Positions 53,708-64,000 of a DNA stretch of 64,000 bases are shown here, one piece after another. Where the stretch lies: the NCBI RefSeq assembly GCF_023898315.1, contig NC_064616.1:294290934-294354933 (forward strand). The letters run 5' to 3'. The stretch is from Schistocerca nitens. Its lineage: Eukaryota > Arthropoda > Insecta > Orthoptera > Acrididae. Numbering within the stretch: the stretch's first letter is position 1; every line of letters begins with the position of its first letter. Both the position numbers and the translations under genes were made by a program. The notes below the pieces were generated by a model, which worked only from the letters and a program-made list of their open reading frames with translations, did not search any database and had not been told where the DNA came from.

Positions 53708-54330
53708 AGGGGCAGTCAAATGAGAAAGATGCAGATGGGAAAAGTAAGAAAACTGTTTATTATTTCAATAGCATTCGCCATAACTGTTAATACTTTTATC
53801 CCATTGTGAGACAAGACGGTTAGTGTCTTCCTGGAAAAATGTTTGCGGTTGCCCAAGACACCATGTTTGTACCCAAGCGTGCCACGAATGTGTTTCCTCA
53901 GGTCTCCAAAAATATGGAAATCGCAAGATGAGGGACTGGGGCTGTATGGAGGATGTGTAAGGGCTTTCAGCGAAACTTCTGCGGCGTAGTCGAAACAACT
54001 TTGGCAACATGTCAGTGGGCATTATCCTGCAACAGAATGATGCCGTCTGCCAACATTCCTGGGCGTTTGGATTTGACTGCGCGTTTCAGCTTTTGCAAAA
54101 TGTCCTGAAGAAAGGCGTTCGTGGCCGTCGATTTGCTTCAGACGAAGACGTGCAAGCCTTGGTACAACCATTGTTCCGTAGCCATCTACAAACATTTATC
54201 CTGGTGGAACTGACAGTCTTGCATCACTGTAGGATAAATACATTAACAGTTATGGCGATTACTTTTAAAATAATAAACAGTTTACATATTTTCTTCACTT
54301 GACTCGTTTTTATTTAACTGTCCCTTGCGT
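53708..54330. mobile_element. Mariner-like fold-back: two C-terminal halves in opposite directions
   Basis: Outer ends match in inverted orientation (GGGGCAGTCAAATGAGAAAG on the left; the right end reverse-complemented starts GGGACAGTTAAATAAAAACG), both continuing into AAACTGTTTATTATTT. The left half encodes on the minus strand a mariner C-terminus (KLFRLRRRSF, then EDTNRLVSQWDKSINSYGEC); the right half encodes on the plus strand another C-terminus of the same protein (KKGVRGRRFASDEDVQALVQ). So two 3' halves face outward. Neither half has a complete catalytic domain. Confidence 0.72.
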
Positions 54331-55129
54331 GTGTTCCTCTCATTTATTATCGCTCCTTAATGTTAACACTAAGTATCTGAACAACGCACCGTTCAACGAC
54401 GATATTTTCCCGTAGACAACAGTATCGTAAGCGAACTATCTGAAGGTTCTGCAAACATTATTATGTAAATCATTTATGTACGCAGAGAACATTAGAGATC
54501 TGGCTGAGCGTCTGTGAGGCACGTCCGATTGCACTTTCGTTATTGTGGAACTTCCACTGTTCAGTATAACACACCTGGGTTCCAGGATTCTAAATTACTC
54601 TAAATTTAGTCCACACATTGCTATGTTACAGCAAAACAATTGTAACAAACTACTCTGCTGGCAGTAAAATATTGATTCAAACACCTTAAGGTTCTGCAGT
54701 AGAATACTACACCCATTTCAAATTACAATTGCGTCCTTGTATGTTGTATGACAACAACATAGCAATGCTAAATGCAATGTTTAAAAAAGTCAGCGTCACC
54801 ACTATTCTCAAAAAAGGGAGTTATCATTGATTTTATGAGAAAGGAGTCAGTGTCAGGGCGGAAATTCTCCGTAAATAATAAAGTGAGGGATGGCTTACTT
54901 CGATTCTTGTAATGAAAAGGCATTCTAGAGTATCCATTTTTTGATTGCAGCAACTAATAGCTATTTTGCAGACTTGGAAAATTCCTATTATTCGGAAGGT
55001 ATCAACAAATTAGAACAGCGTTGGACGAAGTGTATAAGCCTAAAAGGAGACTATGTCGAAAAATAAAAAAGGTTTACCCCAAACAAGTAAGTAGTTTTTA
55101 TTTTTGCACGGAGTTTTCAAACGCCCCTC
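54331..55129. other. No gene recognised
   Basis: AT-rich DNA with no long frames and no recognised repeat. Confidence 0.35.
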
Positions 55130-56110
55130 GTATATCATATTATTCCCCTCTGTGTTGGCTAGAAACCTTGTTTTTCAACATAATCTCCGTTCAATGCGAC
55201 GGCCTTAGGCCACCTTGGTGGTAAGACCTTTATGGCAGCACGGTACCAGACGTCTGAGCCAATGTCTTGCTGCGTCAATAATCTCTCCATCACCCAGGTA
55301 CTGCATCCCATGGAGTGCATCCTTCATTAGGTCAGACAAGGGGAAATCTGAAGCTGCGAGATCCATGTTGTGGAACGGATGAGGAAGAACAATCCAATTA
55401 AGTTTCGTGAACTCCTCTCTGGTGCACAAACTTGTGTGGGGCCTTGCGTTGTTATCGAGGAGGAGTAGTTCGTTTGCATCCATCAGTCACCTTGAATGAG
55501 TGTGTCTGCACGGTCAATCATTGCAGGAGTCACAGCTGCGTGCAGACGGCTGGCACATGGGAGATCGGATAGACTTGTACAACCATGTTATGATGACGAC
55601 AGACGCCTTGCCCAACGCCTCATAGTGCTTTTGTTCCCTGATAGATCTCCGTAGAGATTCTGCAAGCGCCTACGTATATCTGCAGTTCTCTGGTTTTCCT
55701 CCGAAAGTGGCCGAGCGGTTCTAGGCGCTTCCGTCTGGAACCGCGCGACCGCTACGGTCGCAGGTTCGAATCCTGTCTCGAGCATGGATGTGTGTGATGT
55801 CCTTAGGTTACTTAGGTTTAAGTAGTTCTCAGTACTAGGGGACTGATGACCTCCGATGATAAGTCCCATAGTGCTCATAGCCATTTGAACTTCCGAAAGC
55901 AACTCAGTGACAGTTCTCTGCTTGGAACGTACCTCCGTTACAGACGCCATTTTGAAGGCTACAATAGTACCGTAAACTGTCGGAAATTCATGAAAGTATA
56001 GGGGCTGATACGGGAGTATTACACGACATTCCCCGACCAATTCCGCATTTTTCAACCTAAATTGGCCGAGAACATGAAATGTTTTGCATTATTTATTGAA
56101 TGTCCCTCAT
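55130..56110 (-). pseudogene. Mariner-like transposase relic, internally deleted, with a SINE inside
   Basis: Minus strand from about 56000: an HTH region (MASVTEVRSKQRTVTELLSE; after the SINE, ENQRTADIRRRLQNLYGDLS with MRRWARRLSSS), then a C-terminal block LLLLDNNARPHTSLCTREEF, TKLNWIVLPHPFHNMDLAAS, DFPLSDLMKDALHGMQYLGD. The DN and final D (AASDF) catalytic blocks are present, but the segment with the first catalytic D is missing. The outer sequences ACGCCCCTCGTATATCA (about 55120) and ATTGAATGTCCCTCATATATC (about 56100) may be its ends. SINE at 55708-55891. Confidence 0.7.
55708..55891 (+). mobile_element. SINE-A, 8-bp target duplication
   Basis: Begins TGGCCGAGCGGTTCTAGGCG without the leading GGCCGG, box B GGTTCGAATCC, ends at CATAGCCATTTGAAC. 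Duplication TCCGAAAG at 55700-55707 and 55892-55899. Splits the mariner HTH. Confidence 0.88.
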
Positions 56111-56523
56111 ATATCAAAGAAATATGTGGTCGTTGCACCTCGTATGTGGTTACTGTACACGAGTTTCATTCTTTTATAGTTAGCAACGAAAGTGTGTGGA
56201 GCTACATAGTGTAACGATTCATGTTGAATGTTACTTAAGTTTCTTCTACCTGGGCCATTGATGAATGAAAGCGAAATTTTCATGCTTAACAAAATTTATT
56301 CACATTAATTGACATCGGAACTGCACACTCGTCATGTGAGCAAAACACGGACAGACTTCACTGATCTCTTTGACTTCCAAAAGTAACTTCAAAACTGACT
56401 TGTCGCAGCATCGCTGCATTTCTTTATATTTAACAATTGCTTCCAAAATTGTCGATTATTAAATTTGTACAATTTCAATGTTACAATTAAAATTTAAAAA
56501 ACCTAAAGAAACTGATGTTACAG
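56111..56523. other. No gene recognised
   Basis: AT-rich stretch between the mariner relic and the next SINE. Nothing seen. Confidence 0.35.
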
Positions 56524-56540
56524 CCGAATAAGGTATAAAA

Positions 56541-56721
56541 TGGTTCAAATGGCTCTGAGCACTATGGGACTTAACATCTATGGTCATCAGTCCCCTAGAA
56601 CTTAGAACTACTTAAACCTAACTAACCTAAGGACATCACACACATCCATGCCCGAGGCAGGATTCGAACCTGCGACCGTAGCAGTCGCGCGGTTCCGAAC
56701 TGAGCGCCTAGAACCGCTAGA
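56541..56721 (-). mobile_element. SINE, A-type head with B-type body variant, 17-bp target duplication
   Basis: Minus orientation. The body carries the B-type variant ACTTAACATCTATGGTCATC (plus strand) while the head is A-type (GGTTCGAATCC, CGGTCGCAGG region). The head is slightly 5'-truncated. The duplication CCGAATAAGGTATAAAA at 56524-56540 and 56722-56738 is exact, indicating a young insertion. Confidence 0.92.
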
Positions 56722-56974
56722 CCGAATAAGGTATAAAACACAATATTTGAATAACAATCTTTTCTAATAATATTTTTAGTTTTCCATAAGAAAATGATTC
56801 TGAACTTTAATTACAATAATGTCCCTCGTATTATTTTAGTTACGTAATTTATTACAGTTTGGATTTGGTTCATAATATTCAATGATATTACAAATCTTGT
56901 GCGTTATCCGACTTCATACCAGAAAGTTACAAATAAGGTCTCTAATTCTGAATTTGGAAAATTGTGAGTTGTAA

Positions 56975-57177
56975 TGCCGCGCGGGATTAGCCGAGCGGTC
57001 TAAGACGGTGCAGTTGTGGTCTGTGCGGCTGGTCCCGGCGGAGGTTCGAGTCCCCCCTCGGGCATGGGTGTGAGTGTTCGTCCTTAGGATAGTTTAGGTT
57101 AAGTAGTGTGTAAACTTATGGACTGATGACCATAGCAGTTAAGTCCCATAACATTTCACACACATTTGAACATTTTT
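56975..57177 (+). mobile_element. SINE-D, full length, 10-bp target duplication
   Basis: Head GCCGCGCGGGATTAGCCGAG with box B GAGGTTCGAGTCC; body shares GGGCATGGGTGTGAGTGTTC and AAGTAGTGTGTAA with the copy at 27743-27938; tail CACACATTTGAACATTTTT. Duplication TGAGTTGTAA (56965-56974) and TGAGATGTAA (57178-57187), one difference. Confidence 0.88.
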
Positions 57178-57187
57178 TGAGATGTAA

Positions 57188-59520
57188 ACAATTGGAAAGT
57201 TAATTAGAAAGGCTATTAATTGCAGAGGAAGACATAAAAATAAATAACAAATGAAAATACATCGCTTGGTAATAACTTTTCAGCTGAGTCTCAATATAAA
57301 GCTGTTTCCTATTACTGGAATTTTAGATTACCATTTTGTTAACTAGAATCATTGATTTTTCATGCTAACATCTCTGCAGTCTCTAGTTATTTATTGGTAA
57401 GGACTTATTACTTCAAATTCTTGTTTACTTACTTAATTTAGTAATGTATATAATTTTATCAATGACAACAATCCACCGATAATTAAGACAACGCACGAAC
57501 TTCTACAACATTCCATACACCTTCGCAATGAAAATCAAGTTCTTTTATCAAATAGGTCGGAATTATATATATATAAAGACACATATACAAGGCCTTGGGA
57601 AGCACTGAATTGTCCGATAACTATCCGAATGCGTATAAAAAGAAGATGGTATCAGACATTTTATATGAATCTTGTGGAAGGCTGTATCGTTATAATACGG
57701 GACAACCTTGCTAGGGATAGTATGTGAGATTGCTGGAATGCTGATAACAATGTCTCACTCCTGGAAATATTCCAACAATAAAGAGGCCAGAAAATGTCCC
57801 GTTACAACATTACAATGAGTTCAAGTGTAAGACTGGCAACCTCTGCCTGCAACAGTAGTCACGCCAGATGATGGCTATGGCCGGCATCTCAGAGGCACTT
57901 CTTATCTGGGGTGGGCGCTTTATGTATGATTATGCACGTGCACTGCCGGCAGCTCCCCACCTGGAGTGCCCTCCCTAGGACTGAAGCTATGTAGCGGGGC
58001 TTGTAACAAGGAGATCACAGCCGTGAGGTGAGGTGAGGTGCCTTCCTGCGCTCAGCCATTTGCAGTGGTGGGCAGCATGTGCTTTTGCTGGCCGGAAAAT
58101 GAGCGACAGCGGCCTGGGACGAAGTGTTGCCTCCGCGGAGACCTCTCATGACATGTGGTGTGCCGGCACATGGGGCCCTTCTGGCCCGTTATTTGTTTAG
58201 ATAAGTAAACACTCACATCCCATCGCATCCTTCAGCATAACATGCGTGCAGCTGTGAGTCTCGTGTTTGTGATGATCTACACGTGTATATGGATGATGGT
58301 CATGAAGATGAGTTCTGGTTACGTTCTCTGGTATGAACAGAGGCTCCTAGCAGCGGTTATGTATTTTTAAAAAGTTTATGATTCGTGACTAACAATGATA
58401 AAAAGTTGTAACATGCCAGTAATTGTTTTTAAGAATCTAACTATCTTGCAGTTCATGCCAGTTTAAACTTAGTACATTGCTGGTGGTGTATGTAGCATGT
58501 TTTTAGCGTCTTGGTCAATCATATTTTCATTTTGGCAGCTATATTGAGTCATAAATTATACAAATTACGATAAGGATATCTTGGAAAACAACCATTGGCC
58601 ATATTGAATCACAAACTATAGCGATAAAGATAAGGTTCACATAAATATAGAGGAGACCATCTTAGTAGCGATAAGGATAATTAACTGGGTAATAAATCAA
58701 ATATTAAGTAAATACCAACAAGTAGGATAAAACCACAGTGTCATAAATTAGATCCTAGTAAAACACACAATAACAGCCCAAGTATAGTATCTTACTGGGA
58801 GTGGGAGGAAGGTTAAGTAGAGGGCAGATGAATGTGACAGATGGGTTTGTTTACATAATTGTCATATATCATTGTTTTCAGAGTGGTACAGTTCCACTAC
58901 TAGTGTCATTCTCGAGTACTCTATAGATTTGAAAGGTATATCAGCAACTGAATACATAAACATAGTGTACCACCAATCACGTCAAATTATCGTATTATTT
59001 CAAGCTACTCTCCAAAGTATTTAGTTGCTTCGCGCTTCCTATAGGTGGTTTCACAACTCTTTTCTTCTGTGACGATGTGAACGTGATTTCTTACGTTTTT
59101 GCAATGTGAGTGACTGATCGGAGGTTTTCAGATTTCTGTACAAACGATTCCATTTTGCTCACGATATTTCGCTAATAGACTTGGTCATCTTCTTAAAGTG
59201 CTCCTATCTGTGGTCTCAGATGTGTCACTATAAGTTTCTATTTCAAATTCACATCTATATACAAACTCTGAAAGCCATCATAGAGTGCATAGTGCGGGTT
59301 ACCTTGTATCAATGATGAGATATGAGAATGACTATGTGCTTCCACACATCAAATGTTCTCTCTCAAGTAGCTTCATCTATGTTGTGAGGAAAAGGTATAG
59401 TGCCTGTATACTGCTTGTAAGTCCGTCTCCAGTGGACCTATGCAGTACTCCTCTGCTGATTTTACGTTAACATTAATTGTTTAAACATGCAGACTGCATT
59501 GTTTGTAAACTTAATGCAAG
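57188..59520. other. No gene recognised; mostly AT-rich
   Basis: 57188-57760 is AT-rich. 57880-58190 is GC-richer and includes a GGTGA-type direct repeat (CCGTGAGGTGAGGTGAGGTG at 58021-58040). 58200-59520 is AT-rich with no convincing frame. A 61-codon frame at 59285-59470 has no recognisable motif. This is the longest stretch without an identified element; if the window holds host regulatory or intronic DNA, this is a candidate. Confidence 0.4.
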
Positions 59521-60130
59521 TGAATAGTAACATCAAGGGAAAAACCGATGATTTTTCAATTTTCCACCACATTACACTCAGGAATAGATTCTATACCTAG
59601 CACAAGTGACCCAGCAACCATGCTGGCTCCACCAGTGAACTGAGAAATCTGTCAACCATGCAAGCTGCACTAATATACTGACGGCCACCAAATGAATTGT
59701 GACATCATGGGGCCAGGGAAAACCTGACAGCCATACTTGCTGCCCCAGTATATTTAAATACGATGTCGCCATCTTGCTTTCTGATGCCACTATCCTTAGC
59801 CCCCCTCCCCCATTTTCAACCAACTGAGTAATGTCTCCCCACATCTTGAACTTTTGTTTTAATTTCCTTCCAGTTTATACTTAGGACAAGCACCGTACTT
59901 CCACAGTGACATCAGAGGAGTGGGAAAAACCCCGGCTATTTTGAATTTCCCACCAAGTTTTGAATTTCCCGCCATTTTATGCGGTGGACACTTAGAGTAT
60001 GTCATGGGGGCGGGGGAGGGGGAGAAATGTGGCATTAATGCATGACCTGATCGATGACCTCATAGGGGGAGTGGGAAAGGAGGGAAATCTGGCAACAATG
60101 CAGACTATGCCAGAAGTCACACAGCCCTGC
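59521..60130. repeat. Degenerate repeat field
   Basis: Two short motifs recur with variation: GTGACATCATGGGGCCAGGG at about 59699, GTGACATCAGAGGAGTGGGA at about 59907, TGACCTCATAGGGGGAGTGG at about 60053; and CAACCATGCTGGCTCCACC (59615), CAACCATGCAAGCTGCAC (59656), CAGCCATACTTGCTGCCCC (59729), CAACAATGCAGACTATGCC (60093). The spacing is irregular, 150-210 bp. It looks like an old tandem or composite repeat. I recall similar sequence from locust DNA. Confidence 0.5.
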
Positions 60131-60412
60131 TACGTAACCTGTTTAGTATTTTACTAATCATAATATCATCAGGATCTGTTGTTGCATTCAGTTGTTTGAA
60201 CTTGGCATGATGGAATAAGAAATATAACTCCTTCAGATCTCAGGGGAAGCTGATAGGGGACAGGGTTTGCATCCATGAAGATGTTGAATGCTTAACAGTT
60301 TCTTTTCCTTCGAAATTAACACTGCAATGCTCACGCGATCGGTTTAGTAGAAGATAATATTTTCATCCATCTAAAAAGGATAAGAAATGAAGATTCACAG
60401 GACTATAAAACA
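60131..60412. other. No gene recognised
   Basis: Short unrecognised stretch. Confidence 0.3.
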
Positions 60413-60622
60413 TTATACATTGACGGAAAAAATCGTAATACCAAGAAGGAGCTGGGCGACATAAACGAAAGAAGGCGTATTTCTACATCTAAAAGATGAC
60501 ACGTATTCAAATTTCATACCAGTCGCATTAGAGTGGCGCTAATAACGATATTATGAGGTTGTAAATCAGGTTTGCTTTAATACACACTGTAACGGTAGTG
60601 AGCGTTAGTTATGAAATTAAAA
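60413..60622 (+). repeat. Tc1-like end fragment
   Basis: ATTGACGGAAAAAATCGTAATACC is a Tc1-type terminus, followed by about 190 bp of subterminal DNA (GCATTAGAGTGGCGCTAATA). I recall this as the left end of an insect Tc1-like family. No transposase or right end follows; a 24-bp scrap of SINE tail (AATGGCTCTGAGTACTATGG, about 60624) abuts it. Confidence 0.5.
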
Positions 60623-60645
60623 TGGCTCTGAGTACTATGGGAAAC

Positions 60646-61084
60646 CAACGAACCTAGCGCCACCGATACACCTCGCGACGATCCTCCCGAATATGAATAC
60701 ACCCAGAAATATTTTCTTGAATTTAGTTACGTGCGTGCCAGCGTCCCAAGCACCTCATCGATCCTGAACGGGACAATACACATAATCATGACGAACACCG
60801 CCCGTGAAAAGCCCATTGAAGAAAAGGAACCACAGGTGATCTGGACAGTACTGTGGCGAAACATTCCACCAGCCGTTCCTGCCTTCACGGATTCGCTCAG
60901 TTGTTAATGATAAAATCCTACGACCGACAAACTGCACCGAATCCATCTCGGTTCAACAGCCGCCTGGCACAAATGCGGAAACGTTGACTCGCTGGCGCAC
61001 AGATTTGTTTGTGGAGCAGCTTTGGACATGTGGAACTTGCTCAGCCACCGACTAACTGTAGTGATGGCAGAAGAGCCAACACCG
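60646..61084. other. No gene recognised
   Basis: GC-richer DNA with open frames on both strands that match nothing I know. It flanks the Ty3-type fossil; the 5 bases before that fossil's LTR (CACCG, 61080-61084) would be its target duplication, but the other end lies outside the window. Confidence 0.35.
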
Positions 61085-61544
61085 TGTTGCTAGAGGAGGC
61101 CGAAATGCACGCGTTTAATTACACGCAGACTGGCGTGAGGTCTGGAACAGGTCAGAGAAATGAGAACTTAGAAAAACGGACGCAGTTGCTGTAATACTTA
61201 ACTTTAATCCATAATTGTAGAACATCGCTCTTGATGATACATGCTTCACAATATAAATGTCAATTGAATACGGCGCCTTGCTAGGTCGTAGCAAATGACG
61301 TAGCTGAAGGCTAAGCTAACTATCGTCTCGGCAAATGAGAGCGTATTGGTCAGTGTAGCTTCGCTAGCAAAGTCGGCTGTACAACTGGGGCGAGTGCTAG
61401 TAAGTCTCTCTAGGCCTGCCGTGTGGTGGCGCTCGGTCTGCAATCACTGACAGTGGCGACACGCGGGTCCGACGTATACTAATGGACCGCGGCCGATTTA
61501 AAGGCTACCACCTAGCAAGTGTGGTGTCTGGCGGTGACACCACA
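61085..61544 (-). repeat. 3' LTR of the Ty3/gypsy-type fossil
   Basis: 460 bp bounded by TG...CA in the minus orientation, beginning TGTGGTGTCACCGCCAGACA next to a purine-rich tract. It shares its start and several internal blocks (for example TCGGCCGCGGTCC, GACACGCGGGTCC-type sequence) with the solo LTR of 467 bp at 48793-49259, but clearly differs from it over much of its length, so the two are from different subfamilies or ages. Confidence 0.85.
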
Positions 61545-64000
61545 TTCCTCCCCCGCAAATCGGCGTACGGTTGTGTTATAAGGCTTCCGCCAGCCGTGGG
61601 GAGGACCCCATGTTGACGAATGCGACGAGGTGGGGAGCCTAACAACAGGCGAGGCTGTGCCACCCGCACCCGGCCATTCGGTCCGAGGGGAGCTAGGAAA
61701 CGCCTGAAAACCTAATCCAGGGTGCACGCCAACATGCGGTGTATGCGCCCGTAAATAGACAGGAGGGGCCGAAGGGTCGACCGCCATCGCGTCGGGGTAC
61801 CCGACGAGCGAAGACGACATCTGGTCCGGAGCGGGAAAGAGTTCCATGTCGGAGGACAGCTGGTCGCGGGAAGCGATCGGCGGCGCGTGACCCAGGGAGG
61901 CGCCCGGCGGCTGCAGCGACGCGTCCACTGCGGGCGGCGCCGGCGGGAGGACCGGCGGCGGCGGCGGCGTGTCGCCATGGGGCAAAATGGAAGGCATCGT
62001 CGGCAACACCTGGGGATGGGGCGAGCCAGTAGATGGGTCCCCAGGGCGCTGACATGACGGCACCGTCGCTGAAAGCAGACGGGGAGCGGCAGAACCCGTG
62101 CGACGACAGAGGCGCAGCTGATTGAGATGCCGACGCACCTCACCAGAGGCCCCCAAAACCAGATACATAGCGCGGCCGAGGCAGCGAAGAATGCGCCCTG
62201 CGAGCCAACGCCGTGAACCTCGATAGTTGCGATAGTATACAACGTCGCCTGGAGCAAAAACAGGTGGCTGCCGCTGCACAGGAACCTGATGCGGCGGATG
62301 CAGCAAAGACATCAAGGTTCGATGAGGACGACCGTGGAGCAACTCAGCCGGCGAGCGACCATCTCGGGGCTGAGAGCGATACAAAGACAAGAAGAGCAAT
62401 AACGCGTCCTACCAAGAATGAGACTCTTTCAACTTCAACATCTGTGACTTGAAAGTCCGGACCAATCGTTCAGCGGCACCGTTTGAGTGAGGCGAAAACG
62501 GCGCGGATGTCAGATGTTGAATACCATTGGCCTTGCAGAATGACTGAAATTCTGCAGACATGAATTGTGGGCCATTGTCGGAAACAATGGTCTGCGGAAG
62601 ACCTTCAATGCAAAAGATAGCGGATAACGCTTGGATGGTGGCAGACGACGTCGTGGAAGACATCCGTACAACAAAAGGAAAATTACTGAAGGAATCGACC
62701 ACAACCAACCATCGAGCATTCCAGAAGGGACCAGCAAAATCGATGTGTAAGCGTTGCCATGGGGAAGTGGCTTGTGGCCATGCAAAGAATTTCCGCGGTG
62801 GTGCGGAGTGTTGTTCGGCACACGCCATGCAAGAAGAGCACATATTCGTAATCGCAGCATCGATTCCGAACCGAGTACAGTGCTGACGAGCAAGTTGTTT
62901 CGTTCGCACTATACCCCAATGTCCCTGGTGGAGAAGCCGTAAGACAGAGGACTGTAACGAACGTGGGACCACGACCCTGGACTGATCATTATCAGAACGC
63001 AACAGCAAAACACCACGTCGTACAAAAAGTCTCTCCTTGTGAGCAAAAAATCGGCGAACCAACGGATCCTCGATCCGTGACTTTGACAAGGGCCATTGCG
63101 TAGCAACAAAACGCAAAACGGTAGCAAGGACAGGGTCAGCAGCTGTGGCTGTAGCTACACGACGAAATTCAATCGGAAACGATTCGACCACGTCATCCGT
63201 TTCCGAATCAATGAACATGCAAGCAAGTTCGGAGGAATCGAATGCTCTATCCTCAGCAACAGGCAAACGGGACAACGTATCGGCGTTTCCGTGCTTAGCA
63301 GTGGACCGATACAAGATATCGTAGCGGTACTGCGAGAGGAAAATAGTCCAGCGAATGAATTTCTGCGCTGTACGTGGAGGTACAGGCTTGTTCGGATGAA
63401 AAAGCGACGTCAAGGGTTTGTGGTCTGTGATGATGGTAAAGTGACGACCGTACAAGAAATCATGAAACTTACTAACACCAAATACGAGAGCTAAAGCTTC
63501 TTTCTCAATCTGTGAATAATTTCTTTGCGCAGACGAGAGCAATTTGGACGCAAAGGCAATACGGCGATCATGCGATCCATCTTTGTGCGCAAGCACAGCA
63601 CCGATCCCGAAATCCGATGCATCTACCATCAACAAAAGGGGTTTCTGGGGATCGAATGGAGTAAGGCAAGTATTTGAAATCAACGCCGATTTCAACTGGC
63701 GAAAGGCGCGTTCGCATTCCGTCGTCCAGACAAACGGAACACCTTTACGGCGTAAGCGATGAAGCGGAGCTGAAATGGAAGAGGCGTTGCGCACATATTT
63801 CTTATAGTAATTCATTTTTCCCAGCACACTCTGTAGCTGCTTCAAATTCTGCGGCGATGGCAAGTCTTGTATGGCATGGAGGTGTTCTGGACTGGGATGT
63901 AAGCCTTGGGCATTGATTACATGTCCCAGATAGGGTAAGTCACGACCAAAAAAAACACACATTTGTCCTTCCGCATGCGAAGACCATTTTGTCGCAAGAC
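61085..64000 (-). mobile_element. Ty3/gypsy-type LTR retrotransposon fossil, 3' part, runs off the window
   Basis: Minus-strand order from the window edge: late RT, RNase H, integrase zinc finger, integrase core, integrase C-terminal region with a proline-rich extension, a purine-rich tract, and the 3' LTR at 61085-61544. Gag, protease, early RT and the 5' LTR are outside the window. Recognition rests on RT/RNase H and integrase landmarks seen by eye. Long stretches remain open with at least one break in what is visible, so it is a moderately young fossil. The LTR is related to the solo LTR at 48793-49259. No envelope gene is seen. Confidence 0.88.

Noticed and set aside
61693-62257. Arginine- and alanine-rich overlapping open frames next to the integrase C-terminal region.
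   Set aside because: They overlap the proline-rich extension of the Ty3-type fossil in other frames; GC-rich sequence keeps all frames open.

Overview
The window looks like gene-poor DNA from a large orthopteran genome, most likely a grasshopper or locust of the Schistocerca type. I recognise several families as typical of that group: a tRNA-headed SINE whose body carries TTAGGTTAGTTAGGTTTAAG, CR1-like LINEs with CATCTA-type tails, 5S-derived SINE sequence and many Tc1/mariner families. The species is inferred from memory of these repeats, not tested. I see no exon of an ordinary host gene. Nearly everything I can identify is a transposable element or a relic of one.

Layout. 0-6 kb: a minus-strand CR1-like LINE relic split by a Tc1-like element, which is itself split by an intact D-D32-E Tc1-like element; a 5S rRNA-derived insertion and two further Tc1/mariner derivatives also lie here. 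6.5-10.2 kb: a nearly intact minus-strand Tc1-like element with one stop, and two mariner relics. 10.8-16.8 kb: a LINE RT scrap and an almost full-length CR1-like LINE (esterase-type ORF1, endonuclease, RT) carrying three short insertions. 17.6-19.9 kb: a minus-strand transposon with three SINE insertions. 20.85-27.02 kb: a large inverted duplication with 2.44 kb arms around a 1.29 kb spacer. 27-37 kb: SINEs, a tandem 313-bp duplication, a cleanly bounded 5'-truncated LINE with a 13-bp target duplication, and a LINE relic with a short inverted-repeat insertion. 37.4-41.3 kb: a LINE whose 3' UTR holds a near-perfect 2.28 kb palindrome of two 5'-truncated Penelope-like copies, each with a GIY-YIG domain and a hammerhead-ribozyme-like motif. 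41.5-53 kb: transposase relics, including a THAP-type P-like transposase gene cut by a 3.5 kb inverted-repeat element, a solo LTR and a second intact D-D32-E copy. 53-61 kb: mariner relics, one arranged as a fold-back, several SINEs and a degenerate repeat field. 61.1-64 kb: the 3' part of a minus-strand Ty3/gypsy-type fossil running off the window.

How it fits together. There are no operons or pathways; the order of insertions is the story. Target duplications and interrupted reading frames give a relative order at several sites. The two D-D32-E copies (about 18 differences in 1.42 kb, both with open 340-codon genes) are among the youngest insertions; the CR1-like LINEs and mariner scraps are the oldest. 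Inverted duplication occurs at three scales: 6.2 kb, 2.3 kb and 0.6 kb.
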